A stretch of DNA of 64,000 bases from Sphingomonas sp. Leaf230 (GTDB lineage Bacteria; Pseudomonadota; Alphaproteobacteria; Sphingomonadales; Sphingomonadaceae), in the NCBI RefSeq assembly GCF_001421745.1, contig NZ_LMKW01000008.1, forward strand, positions 1,027 through 65,026, read 5' to 3'. Shown here piece by piece: positions 17,036-26,313 of this stretch. The position numbers were made by a program, and so were the translations under genes. Under the pieces are notes generated by a model. The model made no database searches. It was not told where the DNA came from and was given only the letters and a program-made list of their open reading frames with translations. Numbering within the stretch: position 1 is the stretch's first letter; every line of letters begins with the position of its first letter.

Positions 17036-18538
17036 ATGAGCGCCCGCATACAAGTCGTGATCGTTGGTGGCGGTACCGCCGGTTGGATGACCGCCGCAAC
17101 ACTGGCGATGAGTTTCGCCGGGCGACTTGCGGACGTGACCCTGATCGAGTCGGAAGACATCGGAACGGTCGGCGTTGGCGAAGCAACGGTTCCGCACATC
17201 CGATTCTTCAATCAAAGATTAGGTATCGACGAAGCCGACTTTATTCGTCGTACAAATGCGACGTTCAAGCTTGGCATAGAATTTCGCGATTGGGGCCGTA
17301 TCGGCGACAGCTACATCCATCCCTTTGGCGATTTCGGGCACGACATCGATGGCCTGCCTTTCCACCAGTATTGGGCGCACGCGACGCGCGGTGGCGCTGA
17401 CGGCTTACCGAAGCTGGAAGACTGCTCGCTGCCGATCGTCGCCGCGCGCGACAATCGTTTTACGCCGCCGCTTGAGGATCCGCGCTCGATCGGCTCGACC
17501 TATTCCTACGCCTATCAGTTCGATGCGACGCTCTACGCCGCCTATCTGCGCGACTATGTCGAAGCGCGCGGCGTCGTCCGGATCGAAGGACGCGTCGATG
17601 CGGTCGAGCAGAAGGACGATGGTATCGGCGCGGTTCGCCTTGCCGATGGCCGACGGATCGCGGGTGACCTGTTCATCGACTGTTCGGGCTTTCGCGCACT
17701 CCTGATCGATGGCGCACTAAAAGTCGGACATGAGGATTGGTCGCACTGGCTACCGTGCGATGCCGCATGGGCGGTCCCGACCGCCAATGCCGGTGCGTTG
17801 ACGCCGTACACGCGGGCGACTGCGCGCGAAGCCGGATGGCAATGGCGCATTCCGCTCCAGCATCGCACGGGGAACGGTCACGTCTTCTCGACACGGTTCA
17901 CCGATCCGGAAACCGCACGTTCGGTGCTGATGGATAACCTTGAGGGTGAGGCGCTTGCTGAACCGCGCATGCTCCGCTTTCGGACGGGCCGGCGGCACCG
18001 CCAATGGGTTGGGAATTGCGTCGCGATCGGCCTGTCCGCCGGGTTTCTCGAGCCGCTGGAATCGACCAGCATCCACCTGATCCAGCTCGCGATCGGCAAG
18101 CTCATCGAACTGTTTCCATCCGGTGGCGTGTTCGACCCAGCGGATGAGGCGGAATTCAACCGCGCGATGGCGCTCGAATATGACCGTGTCCGTGACTTTC
18201 TGGTGTTGCACTACTGCGCCACGGACCGCGACGACACGCCGTTCTGGCGCTACATGCGAACCATGACCCTGCCCTCGTCGCTGACCGAGAAGATCGCCGA
18301 ATTCCGCGAGCGGGGCATCGTCGCATCGTATCGGGAGGGCATGTTCCTGCCGGCGAGTTGGCTTGCCGTCTATTACGGCCAACGGATCATGCCGGACCGC
18401 CTGAATCCGCTGATAGCCGATATTCCAATGGCGACGTCGCGAGATCACGTCGCAAGGGTTGCCGCGGCTTGCGCAAGCGCAGCCAAGGCGATGCCCTTGC
18501 ACGAAGACTACATAGCGCGGATCAAGGCCGCGGCATGA
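17036..18538 (+). CDS. Flavin-dependent tryptophan-halogenase-family protein (copy 1, intact motifs)
   Basis: These enzymes use FADH2, oxygen and halide to make HOCl or HOBr, which is relayed by a lysine to an aromatic substrate. The 500-residue protein has the FAD motif VGGGTAGW, a second nucleotide motif TVGVGEATVP, the catalytic lysine K78 in TFKLGIEF, the halogenase signature WQWRIP and the catalytic Glu in LEPLESTSIH. ATG 17036 has GAGGA upstream; a TTG two codons earlier is less likely. It is the first gene of a four-gene coupled operon divergent from the TonB receptor. Relatives in such loci, for example BrvH-like enzymes, prefer indoles or bromide in vitro, but the natural substrate is unknown. 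No flavin reductase is nearby. Confidence 0.9.
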   Translation: MSARIQVVIVGGGTAGWMTAATLAMSFAGRLADVTLIESEDIGTVGVGEATVPHIRFFNQRLGIDEADFIRRTNATFKLGIEFRDWGRIGDSYIHPFGDFGHDIDGLPFHQYWAHATRGGADGLPKLEDCSLPIVAARDNRFTPPLEDPRSIGSTYSYAYQFDATLYAAYLRDYVEARGVVRIEGRVDAVEQKDDGIGAVRLADGRRIAGDLFIDCSGFRALLIDGALKVGHEDWSHWLPCDAAWAVPTANAGALTPYTRATAREAGWQWRIPLQHRTGNGHVFSTRFTDPETARSVLMDNLEGEALAEPRMLRFRTGRRHRQWVGNCVAIGLSAGFLEPLESTSIHLIQLAIGKLIELFPSGGVFDPADEAEFNRAMALEYDRVRDFLVLHYCATDRDDTPFWRYMRTMTLPSSLTEKIAEFRERGIVASYREGMFLPASWLAVYYGQRIMPDRLNPLIADIPMATSRDHVARVAAACASAAKAMPLHEDYIARIKAAA

Positions 18539-19935
18539 GCAAGACCGTTGCAATCCTTGGCGCGAACCTGTGTGGCTGGATGGCCGCCGCCGCGCTTGCC
18601 CGTCGCCTGCCTCGTGACGCTTATCATGTCGTCGTGATCGACGATGGCGCGAGTGGCGATGGCCTAGGCGATTTTGCACCGGTGATAGCGGTGCCGCCGG
18701 CGCTTGGCGGGTTTCACGCGGACCTCGGTATCAAGACGACGGCGCTTGTCCGCGCAACCGGCGGAGGTCATGCGCTCGGGATCGCGTTCGGTGGCTGGCG
18801 CAAGGACGGTGCCGCGGCGTTCCTGTCGTACGGCGAAACGGGCGCGCCGCTTCAGGGTATCGCGTTCCACCAGCTTGCCGGCCGGCTGCGCAAGGACGGG
18901 ATCCCTGTTCGTCTGGCCGACTATGCCTTGTCTGCGGTTGCCGCACAGGCCGGCCGGTTCGCGTTCGAAGCCCCGATTGCGCATGCGTTACATCTGCCGG
19001 TCGAACGCTACACCGCGGTGCTGCGCGCTGCCGCGCTCAACTTCGGTGCCTCCTGCGCAAACACACCCTTTGCCCACTCGCAGATCGACGCAAGCGGCAT
19101 CGTCGAGACACTGACATTGACGGACGACACCGATATCGCACCGTTGCTCGTGCTGGACTGTTCCGGTAGCGACGCGTGCATCGCGAGCCGGACGGCGCCG
19201 GCATTCGAGGATTGGTCGGCTTGGCTGCCGTGTGACCGGACGCATACGCAAACGCTGTCGGCAGCGGGCGCCCCGCCACCTTACACGCAAGTCGATGCGC
19301 AGGGTTCGGGCTGGACCACGACCTGGCCGCTCGGTGGCGCCGACGTGCGCTTGACCTGCGCCGCGGGTGGCGAGGGCACGCCGTTCCGCGCCGGTCGCCG
19401 CGTCGAGGCCTGGCGCGGCAACTGTATTGCCCTCGGCGCCGCTGCCGGTCTCATCGAGCCACTGCACCCAACCGCGCTGACCGTGCTGCTGCGGTCGCTG
19501 GCGCAGCTCATCCAGCTTTGGCCCGCTGATCGCCGAGCACCCGTCGAAGCCAAGGCGTTCAATCGATTTACGGCAAACGCCATGACGGGCGCCCGCAACT
19601 TCATCATCGCACAGAAGGCCGCAGGCCGTGGCGTGGGTGCATTCGGAGACGAGTCCGGCGACACGATGCTTCCCGATGCCGTCGAGGCGAAACGCACTCT
19701 ATTTGCTGCCCGCGGACGTCTGCCAATGTTCGACGACGAACCGTTCGAAGAGGAGGACTGGGCCGCGATGTTCGACGCGATGGGTCTTGTGCCACGGCGG
19801 TACGACGCGCGCGCCGATGCGCTACCCCTAGCAACGATCCAGCAGCATTTCGCCGATCATCGCGCGCGGATCATCGCGCAGGTCCGAGCGCTTCCGCCCT
19901 ACGCGCACGCCATGGCCGAACTGGCTGCCGCATGA
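18535..19935 (+). CDS. Degenerate halogenase-family paralogue lacking catalytic residues
   Basis: The 466-residue protein aligns along its length with its neighbours but has lost every diagnostic site. The FAD motif GGGTAGW reads GANLCGW, and the second motif VGVGEAT is not recognisable (GDGLGDFAP). The catalytic Lys is A80 (GHALGIAF), WxWxIP reads WTTTWPL, and the catalytic Glu-Ser in PLEST reads PLHPT. The frame is intact and overlaps both neighbours by ATGA (18535-18538 and 19932-19935), so it is still translated in step with them. Likely roles are a structural or regulatory partner, or a flavoprotein with other chemistry. I started at the coupled ATG; an open frame upstream lies inside the preceding gene. 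Confidence 0.8.
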   Translation: MSKTVAILGANLCGWMAAAALARRLPRDAYHVVVIDDGASGDGLGDFAPVIAVPPALGGFHADLGIKTTALVRATGGGHALGIAFGGWRKDGAAAFLSYGETGAPLQGIAFHQLAGRLRKDGIPVRLADYALSAVAAQAGRFAFEAPIAHALHLPVERYTAVLRAAALNFGASCANTPFAHSQIDASGIVETLTLTDDTDIAPLLVLDCSGSDACIASRTAPAFEDWSAWLPCDRTHTQTLSAAGAPPPYTQVDAQGSGWTTTWPLGGADVRLTCAAGGEGTPFRAGRRVEAWRGNCIALGAAAGLIEPLHPTALTVLLRSLAQLIQLWPADRRAPVEAKAFNRFTANAMTGARNFIIAQKAAGRGVGAFGDESGDTMLPDAVEAKRTLFAARGRLPMFDDEPFEEEDWAAMFDAMGLVPRRYDARADALPLATIQQHFADHRARIIAQVRALPPYAHAMAELAAA

Positions 19936-21449
19936 CGCTGGGTTCACCTGTCCGTCGCATCGTCATCGTCGGCGGCGGCACCGCGGGCTGGATGGCGGCC
20001 GCCGCGCTGGCGCGACTGATCCCGACGGGGGCCAGCGTGACCCTGATCGAGTCCGATACGATCGGCACCGTCGGTGTCGGCGAAGCGACTATCCCGCCGA
20101 TCCGAGCCTTCAACGCGATGCTCGGCATCGACGAAGCGGCGTTTCTGGCGGCGACCGCAGGCAGCTTCAAGCTCGGCATCGAGTTCGTCGACTGGGGTGC
20201 GATCGGCGAACGCTATCTCCACCCGTTTGGCGGGTTCGGCTTCGATATCGAGGGCGTCCGCTTCCACCAACATTGGCGACGTCGCCGAGCCGCAGGCGTG
20301 GTCGAGAACATCGACGCCTACTCGCTGTGCGCGGTAGCCGCGCGGGCCGGGCGGTTCGCCCCCCCCTCGCCCGACCCGGCATCGATATTGTCACAGATGG
20401 CGCATGCCTATCATTTCGACGCCGGCCTTTACGCTCGGTTCCTACGAGGTCGTGCGGAACGCGACGGCGTCACCAGGATCGAGGGCGAGATCGGCGATGT
20501 CGCGCTTGACGGCCATACCGGACACGTCCGTCATGTCACGCTCGCCGGCGACCGCCGGATCGAAGGCGACCTGTTCCTCGACTGCTCCGGCTTCCGCGGG
20601 TTGCTGATCGAGCAGGCGCTCGGTGCCGGTTACGAGGACTGGACGCGCTGGTTGCCCTGCGACCGCGCCGTCGCGATGCCGACCGCCAATACCGGCACCG
20701 CGATCACGCCATACACCCGGTCGACCGCGCGCGAAGCCGGATGGCAATGGCGCATTCCGCTGCAACACCGCACCGGCAACGGCTATGTCTACAGCAGCGC
20801 GCATTGCTCGGACGACGAGGCCGCCACGACCTTGCTCGACGGTGTAGATGGGCCGCCGCTTGCCGACCCTCGCATCCTGCGTTTCACGGCAGGGCGACGC
20901 CGAAAACAGTGGATAGGCAACGTCGTCGCGCTCGGCCTAGCCTCCGGCTTCACCGAGCCGCTCGAATCCACCAGTATCCACATGGTGCAGACCGGTATCT
21001 CGAAGCTGCTGGCGTTGTTCCCCGACCAAGGTTTCTCGCCGGTCGAGATCGATACCTATAATCGTCTTGCCGAAACGCAGTTCGACCAGGTTCGCGACTT
21101 CCTGGCGCTTCACTATCACGCGACCCGCCGGACCGATTCCCCGTTCTGGCGCGAGGCCGGGGCGCGGGCGATCCCCGATAGTCTGGCCGAGAAGATTGCC
21201 CTGTGGCGACGTCGCGGACGACTGTTCCGATGGGAGGACGATCTGTTCGCCGAAGCAAGCTGGGTCGCAGTGTTGCTGGGGCAAGGCATCGTTCCCGAGG
21301 GCTGGGACCGTCTTGCCGATACGGTCGACGCCCGCGACGTAGACCCCCGGTTTGATCGGTTGCGCGCGATGTTCGCAGACGCCGCAGCCCGGATGCCGCG
21401 CCACGAAGACTATCTCGCCCGTACCAGCCCGACGCGTGTGCGCGCATGA
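19932..21449 (+). CDS. Flavin-dependent tryptophan-halogenase-family protein (copy 3, intact motifs)
   Basis: The 505-residue protein has the family motifs in order: VGGGTAGW (13-20), TVGVGEATIP, catalytic lysine K80 in SFKLGIEF, DLFLDCSGFRGLLI, AGWQWRIPLQHRTGNGYVYS and TEPLESTSIHMV with the catalytic Glu. The start ATG overlaps the stop of the degenerate paralogue (ATGA), so it is translationally coupled. Similarity to copies 1 and 4 is strong throughout, pointing to tandem duplication. A cytoplasmic FAD enzyme halogenating an indole or other aromatic group is expected from the family; the substrate may be the ligand brought in by the neighbouring TonB receptor, which is inference. Confidence 0.9.
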   Translation: MTLGSPVRRIVIVGGGTAGWMAAAALARLIPTGASVTLIESDTIGTVGVGEATIPPIRAFNAMLGIDEAAFLAATAGSFKLGIEFVDWGAIGERYLHPFGGFGFDIEGVRFHQHWRRRRAAGVVENIDAYSLCAVAARAGRFAPPSPDPASILSQMAHAYHFDAGLYARFLRGRAERDGVTRIEGEIGDVALDGHTGHVRHVTLAGDRRIEGDLFLDCSGFRGLLIEQALGAGYEDWTRWLPCDRAVAMPTANTGTAITPYTRSTAREAGWQWRIPLQHRTGNGYVYSSAHCSDDEAATTLLDGVDGPPLADPRILRFTAGRRRKQWIGNVVALGLASGFTEPLESTSIHMVQTGISKLLALFPDQGFSPVEIDTYNRLAETQFDQVRDFLALHYHATRRTDSPFWREAGARAIPDSLAEKIALWRRRGRLFRWEDDLFAEASWVAVLLGQGIVPEGWDRLADTVDARDVDPRFDRLRAMFADAAARMPRHEDYLARTSPTRVRA

Positions 21450-22930
21450 CCGACGCGCTACGATCTGTAACGATCGTCGGTGGCGGCACCGCGGGCTGGA
21501 TGGCCGCGGTCGCGTTCGGGCGACTGCTTGGCCCCGCCGGCACACGCGTGACGTTGATCGAATCGGACGATATCCCCACGGTCGGCGTGGGCGAAGCAAC
21601 GATCCCGCCGATCCGTACTTTCCACGCGATGCTCGGGATCGACGAGGACGCCTTCCTCCGCGCGACCGGCGGCAGCTACAAGCTCGGCATCCGGTTCGAA
21701 GGCTGGACGCGTCCGGGCGAGTCCTATGTCCATCCGTTTGGCCAGATCGGGACCGACATCGCCGGCGTGCCGTTCGCGGCGCAATGGTTGCGTGCGCGCC
21801 AGGCAGGCCTCGCAGCCCCGCTGGGGGCCTATTCACTCGAGGCGCGCGCGGCGGAGACCCGCCGTTTCTCACGCCCGATTGCCAATGGCGACTCACCCCT
21901 CTCGCGGATCGGCTATGCCTATCATTTCGACGCCGGGCACTACGCCGCGTTCTTGCGCGCGCAGGCCGAGGCATACGGCGTCGTCCGCCACGAAGGGCTG
22001 GTCGAACGCGTCGAACGCGGCCCGGCGGGTATCGCGGCCGTCCATCTCGCAGACGGTAGCCGCATCGCAGGCGACCTGTTCCTCGACTGCTCCGGCTTTC
22101 GCGCCCTCTTGATCGAAGGCGCGATGGAGGCAGGATGGACCGACTGGTCCGAATGGCTCCCTTGCGACCGCGCCGTCGCAGTACCTTCGGTTGCCGACGC
22201 CGCACCGCTGCCGCTCACCCGGGCGATAGCCGAGCGTGCCGGCTGGCGCTGGCGTATCCCGCTGCAGCATCGCACCGGCAACGGCCATGTCTTTTCCAGC
22301 CGCCACATGAGCGAGGACGAGGCGACCGCTACGTTGCTGGCCGGGTTGCACGGCGAGGCGCTGGCCGAACCTCGCGTGATCCGCTTCGCAACGGGCCATC
22401 GCAACCGCTTCTGGAGCGGCAACTGCATCGCTCTAGGTCTGGCGGCGGGGTTCATGGAGCCGCTTGAATCCACCAGCATTCATCTGGTCCAAAGCGGATT
22501 GCAGCATCTGCTCAGGATGTTGCCTGCGGGCCGCCCGGCCGCTGCGACCGTCGAGCGCTACAACCGGATCATGACCGCGGAATTCGTCCGCATCCGAGAC
22601 TTCCTCGTCGCGCATTACCACCTCAACGACCGCACCGAACGCTTCTGGCTCGACCGCGCGGCTGCAGCAATTCCGGAGGGGCTGGCCGAAAAGCTCGCAT
22701 TGTTTCACGCTGGCGGCCGCATCTTTCGAGAGGCCGACGAACTGTTTAACGAAACCAGCTGGCTCGCGGTGTTGACTGGACAGAACGCCCCCGTCTCAGG
22801 CTACGATCCGATCTGCGACGCGATACCGATCGAGACCGCCGCCAATCGGTTGGCGCAGATCGAACGCGTAGTCGCTACTTCACTGACGCATATGCCATCC
22901 CATGCCCATGCGCTCGCCAGGTTGGCGTAA
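21446..22930 (+). CDS. Flavin-dependent tryptophan-halogenase-family protein (copy 4, intact motifs)
   Basis: The last gene of the coupled halogenase operon (ATGA overlap 21446-21449) encodes 494 residues. VGGGTAGW (11-18), TVGVGEATIP, catalytic lysine K79 in SYKLGIRF, WRWRIPLQHRTGNGHVFS and MEPLESTSIHLV are all present, so it should be catalytically competent. It differs from copy 3 mainly in the substrate-side loops and C-terminal helices, compatible with divergence of substrate. About 195 bp without a gene separates it from the convergent cupin-like gene. Confidence 0.9.
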   Translation: MTDALRSVTIVGGGTAGWMAAVAFGRLLGPAGTRVTLIESDDIPTVGVGEATIPPIRTFHAMLGIDEDAFLRATGGSYKLGIRFEGWTRPGESYVHPFGQIGTDIAGVPFAAQWLRARQAGLAAPLGAYSLEARAAETRRFSRPIANGDSPLSRIGYAYHFDAGHYAAFLRAQAEAYGVVRHEGLVERVERGPAGIAAVHLADGSRIAGDLFLDCSGFRALLIEGAMEAGWTDWSEWLPCDRAVAVPSVADAAPLPLTRAIAERAGWRWRIPLQHRTGNGHVFSSRHMSEDEATATLLAGLHGEALAEPRVIRFATGHRNRFWSGNCIALGLAAGFMEPLESTSIHLVQSGLQHLLRMLPAGRPAAATVERYNRIMTAEFVRIRDFLVAHYHLNDRTERFWLDRAAAAIPEGLAEKLALFHAGGRIFREADELFNETSWLAVLTGQNAPVSGYDPICDAIPIETAANRLAQIERVVATSLTHMPSHAHALARLA

Positions 22931-23125
22931 ACCAGTATCGGCTGATGCCCGTGCCGCTCACCGTCGTTGCGGCTGCGACTAAACTCGACCGACGCGGCTT
23001 GCGTTTCGACGGTCCCAAACGGGCACGCAAGACGTCGAGTCGTCCCGAGCATCGTCGATGACCGCGGCAAGGCGACCAACTGGAACCCGCCGCCTGCCTA
23101 AGCCGGCTTCATCGACGGCACTCGG

Positions 23126-24166
23126 TCAGCGTCGCTGGAGCGCTTTCAGCAGATAGCCGCGAATCCGCTCGGTACGATCTGGCGAGGCTGGGCCGAGCAC
23201 GCCCCGCGCTGCCGTGGGGAGATGATCGCCGGCTGCCGCAGCATCGTCGCCGAACACATAGTGCTCGAACCAGGCTCGCCACCCCGCCTTCTCCGCCGGC
23301 GGGCGATCGCGCACCGCCATCATCGCATGGACCATCGCGTGAAACGCCGAAACCGTCGGGTCGAACGCCCACCAGTAATTGCACAACACATTGAGCGTCC
23401 CGAACGCCTGGACATGATGCCACCAGATCGCCGGGATGAACAACGCATCACCCGGTCTTAAATCGGCGACCAATGCATGACGCAGCGCCTCGGCATATCG
23501 CGGAAACTGGTGCAGGTCCGGCGCCAACGGATCGACCATGCTGGACGGCGGGCCGGCCAGCGTCCGGTCGAGCGGTCCGATATACAGATTGCCGACCTGG
23601 TCCGGCGGGAACAGCGTGAAGCGGCGTCGGCCGGCGACCACGCAGGCAAGGTTCGTCGAGCCGTCATAATGTGTCGCGGTCTGCGATCCGTTGCCGATCC
23701 ACAGCCTTGGCGTCGCTCCGCCCAGCGGCAGGTTGATCGGATTGGCTGCCAACCACCCCGGCAAATGCTCAGGCGCGGTTGCCGCGTTGGCATACAAGAA
23801 ATGCCGCTTTTCCTCGGGCACGCTGGACAACCGCAACAATTCGTTCAGCAAGACTGCCAACGGGGCCTTCTCGCGGTGAAAGTTAAAGCCTTCCAGATTA
23901 TCGCCGCGATAGAAGAAGCGGCCACCGAATTCGGGACCGCCGATCAGCACGTCCATCGGCTTGCCACCATCACCGAGTCCGGCCAGATACGTTGCGGTCG
24001 CGTCGTCGCCACCTTCCGCCGCTCGCACGCTGGCCCAATGGGCAACCTGCCCGCGCAACACCACCGGGGTAGAGCGCCCCGCCACTTCGGTAGCGAAGGT
24101 CTGAGCGTCGACGACAGTGCGCTCTTCGACGCGAACGTCCGTTACGGCGGAATGAATACTCTCCAT
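23126..24166 (-). CDS. Cupin_8/JmjC-like Fe(II)/2-oxoglutarate oxygenase family protein
   Basis: The 346-residue protein resembles FIH-like cupin_8 hydroxylases. An N-terminal helix region (TPVVLRGQVAHWASV) precedes the double-stranded beta-helix. The metal ligands are H166 and D168 (THYDGS) and a distal His in IWWHHVQ (H250 or H251), with the typical RRFTLFPPDQVGNLYIGPLD block. The predicted reaction is hydroxylation of a protein or small-molecule side chain in the cytoplasm. Genes of this family are repeatedly found with TonB receptors and tryptophan halogenases in Caulobacter- and Xanthomonas-type loci, so it probably belongs to this system although it is transcribed towards the halogenases. 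The target is unknown. Confidence 0.85.
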   Translation of the reverse strand: MESIHSAVTDVRVEERTVVDAQTFATEVAGRSTPVVLRGQVAHWASVRAAEGGDDATATYLAGLGDGGKPMDVLIGGPEFGGRFFYRGDNLEGFNFHREKAPLAVLLNELLRLSSVPEEKRHFLYANAATAPEHLPGWLAANPINLPLGGATPRLWIGNGSQTATHYDGSTNLACVVAGRRRFTLFPPDQVGNLYIGPLDRTLAGPPSSMVDPLAPDLHQFPRYAEALRHALVADLRPGDALFIPAIWWHHVQAFGTLNVLCNYWWAFDPTVSAFHAMVHAMMAVRDRPPAEKAGWRAWFEHYVFGDDAAAAGDHLPTAARGVLGPASPDRTERIRGYLLKALQRR

Positions 24167-24395
24167 AGTCCTGCAATAGCAGTAAGGTGCGCCTCACTAA
24201 ATCCTGTTTGAGGCACGGATCGGTAATCGAATTCACCGTATTTTTCGTGGTGCTGCAGAACCGCAGCGATCGTCGACATGGCGCGTTGGCCACGGTTTTA
24301 TCCAGCAGCAGCACGTGTGCCGACCGCAGATCCTGCGCAACCAACCCCCGCCCCACCCGTTCTCAGTGGCAATCCAAGCCAATAGGAGAATGACG

Positions 24396-24878
24396 ATGGC
24401 CGACAAGGATACCCCCCAGGAAGTCGCAGCGAAGTTCATCGAGAAGCTGAAGTCGAGCCCGTTCGTGATGATCGGCCTTAACGACGGTGAGCATTCGGAG
24501 CCGATGACCGCGCAGATCGACGACGATCAGCCCAACGCGCTGTTCTTCTTCGCCGGTCGCGACAACCGTATCGCCAAGGGCGGCGCGGCGATGGCGCAGT
24601 TCGTCGGCAAGGGCCATGATTTCTTCGCCTGCATGGCCGGCGACGTCTCGACGTCGAACGACCGCACGCAGATCGACAAGCTCTGGAACAACCAGGTCGA
24701 GGCATGGTTTCCGGGCGGCAAGGAAGACCCCAACCTGACGCTGCTGCGCTTCGACATCGACAGCGCCGAGCTGTGGGAAACCGATATCTCGGTCGGCGGC
24801 CGCCTCAAGATGCTGTTCGGCGGCACGATCCGTTCGGACGAGTCGAGCAGCCACGCGGTGGTGAACTCGATCGCTTGA
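24396..24878 (+). CDS. General stress protein 26-like PNPOx-fold flavin-binding protein
   Basis: The 160-residue cytoplasmic protein belongs to the pyridoxamine 5'-phosphate oxidase-like split-barrel family. Its layout is KFIEKLKSSPFVMIGLNDGE, ALFFFAGRDNRIAKG, then GHDFFACMAGDVSTSNDRTQ, DKLWNNQVEAWFPGGKEDP and the C-terminal LRFDIDSAELWE. Related proteins bind FMN or FAD and are induced by stress. Start ATG 24396 has AGGAG 7 bases upstream; an ATG at 24390 is too close to that site. A terminator follows. It is monocistronic. Confidence 0.85.
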   Translation: MADKDTPQEVAAKFIEKLKSSPFVMIGLNDGEHSEPMTAQIDDDQPNALFFFAGRDNRIAKGGAAMAQFVGKGHDFFACMAGDVSTSNDRTQIDKLWNNQVEAWFPGGKEDPNLTLLRFDIDSAELWETDISVGGRLKMLFGGTIRSDESSSHAVVNSIA

Positions 24879-24886
24879 ACCAAATT

Positions 24887-24913
24887 ATGGGCGGCCTGTA
24901 AAAGGCCGCCCAT
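24887..24913. terminator. Bidirectional terminator between stress protein and phaZ
   Basis: ATGGGCGGCC and GGCCGCCCAT form a perfect 10-bp stem with a 7-nt A-rich loop, followed by a T-rich run (TTCTCTT) on the plus strand. It lies between two convergent genes, 8 bp after one stop and 5 bp before the other. Confidence 0.8.
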
Positions 24914-24918
24914 TTCTC

Positions 24919-26151
24919 TTACCCGTTCGCGGTGATGAACTCTTCCACCACGGGCGCGATTTTGTCCCGCCAGCGCGAGCCGTTGAAGATGCCGTAATGC
25001 CCAGCACCTTCCGCCATGAGGTAACGCTTCTTATCCTCGGGTAGCGCAGTCGCCAGCGTCAGTGCCGCCTTGGTCTGCCCCAACCCCGAAATATCATCGC
25101 GCTCGCCCTCGACCGCGAGCAGACCCACGTCGGTGATCGCCGCCGGATCGACCAGACGACCACGATGCGTCATGATCCCCCGCGGCAGCGCATGGTTCTG
25201 GAACACGACGTCGATCGTCTGGAGATAGAATTCCGCGGTCATGTCGCAGACCGAGCGATATTCCTCGTAGAAATCCTGGCTTTGCGACGCGCTTTCGCCG
25301 TCGCCCTGGACGAGATGCTTATACATCTCCCAATGCGAGACCATGTGGTTACCGAGATTCATCGACATGAATCCGGCAAGCTGCAGGAAGCCGGGATATA
25401 CCTTCCGCCCCGCACCCGGATAATTTCCCGGGACCGTCGCGATGACGTTCTGCTCGAACCACGCATGCGGCCGCTCAGTCGCCAGCGTGTTGACCGCAGT
25501 CGGCGCCTCGCGCGTATCAACGGGGCCGCCCATCATCGTCAGCGTCTTCGGACGACACGGGTTTTTGTCCGCGCTCATCAGCGCCACGGCGGCGTAACAC
25601 GGCACCGACGGCTGGCAGACGGCGAGCATGTGCGTGCCCCCCTGCCCTTCGTTGGCGCCGATGGTCTCCAGATATTCGATCAGGTAATCGATATAGTCAT
25701 CGAGATCGAACCGCCCCGCCGACACTGGCACGCTGCGCGCATCACGCCAGTCGGTGATGTAGACGTCCGCGAACGGCAGCATCCGCTCGACCGTCCCGCG
25801 CAGCAGCGTCGCGTAATGCCCCGACATCGGCGCGACGATCAGCAGCTTCGGTCCGCCCTCGATGCCCTCGCGGACAAAGCGCTTCAACTGCCCGAAGTCC
25901 TTCCGCAACACGATCTCCTCGCGCACCGCGACCTCGCGGCCGTCGATCGTCGTCGTGTCGAGCCCGAACGCCGGCTTGCCGCGCGTCGCATTCGCGTGTG
26001 CGAACACTTCGAGCGCCGATGCGACCACCGTGCCGCCGCCCAAATAGGCGAACGGGTTTGCCGGATTGTTGAGCATATCCGCGCCGAAGCTCGCCATCTT
26101 GCTGGCGCCGGCCATCATCGAACGCTGGAATTCATAGGCATCGTAGAGCAT
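24919..26151 (-). CDS. phaZ: Intracellular polyhydroxyalkanoate depolymerase
   Basis: The enzyme hydrolyses stored poly(3-hydroxybutyrate) granules. The 410-residue alpha/beta-hydrolase begins MLYDAYEFQRSMMAGASKMA, the usual start of the PhaZ intracellular family. It carries LLIVAPMSGHYATLLRGTV, DVYITDWRDARSVPVSAGRF and the modified lipase box VCQPSVP, in which Cys replaces the nucleophilic Ser, as in the Ralstonia-type enzyme. EGERDDISG and GHYGIFNG supply the acid and His regions. ATG 26151 has GAGAGGA upstream; the frame is open further but the extra residues are not PhaZ-like. Transcribed divergently from the ABC exporter. Confidence 0.93.
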   Translation of the reverse strand: MLYDAYEFQRSMMAGASKMASFGADMLNNPANPFAYLGGGTVVASALEVFAHANATRGKPAFGLDTTTIDGREVAVREEIVLRKDFGQLKRFVREGIEGGPKLLIVAPMSGHYATLLRGTVERMLPFADVYITDWRDARSVPVSAGRFDLDDYIDYLIEYLETIGANEGQGGTHMLAVCQPSVPCYAAVALMSADKNPCRPKTLTMMGGPVDTREAPTAVNTLATERPHAWFEQNVIATVPGNYPGAGRKVYPGFLQLAGFMSMNLGNHMVSHWEMYKHLVQGDGESASQSQDFYEEYRSVCDMTAEFYLQTIDVVFQNHALPRGIMTHRGRLVDPAAITDVGLLAVEGERDDISGLGQTKAALTLATALPEDKKRYLMAEGAGHYGIFNGSRWRDKIAPVVEEFITANG

Positions 26152-26313
26152 GCGGTATCCTCTCGCCTCATCGGGCTTTGCACGGTGGTAACGCAATTTT
26201 GCCGCAGTGCAACGCGCGATCGACCGCCGCTCCGTCTTGCGCGACCGGATCACCGCTCTCGGCGACGCCCGGTTCTCGTTGAGCGCCACCCCCGCCACTG
26301 CTAGGCACCGCGC

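Noticed and set aside
18358..18534. Upstream extension of the degenerate halogenase paralogue
   Set aside because: The extension lies inside the preceding halogenase gene in another frame and encodes no family sequence; the coupled ATG at 18535 fits the homologues.
24191..24214. GCCTCA...TGAGGC inverted repeat upstream of the cupin gene
   Set aside because: A 6-bp stem with a 12-nt loop is expected by chance in this amount of sequence, and no promoter elements frame it.
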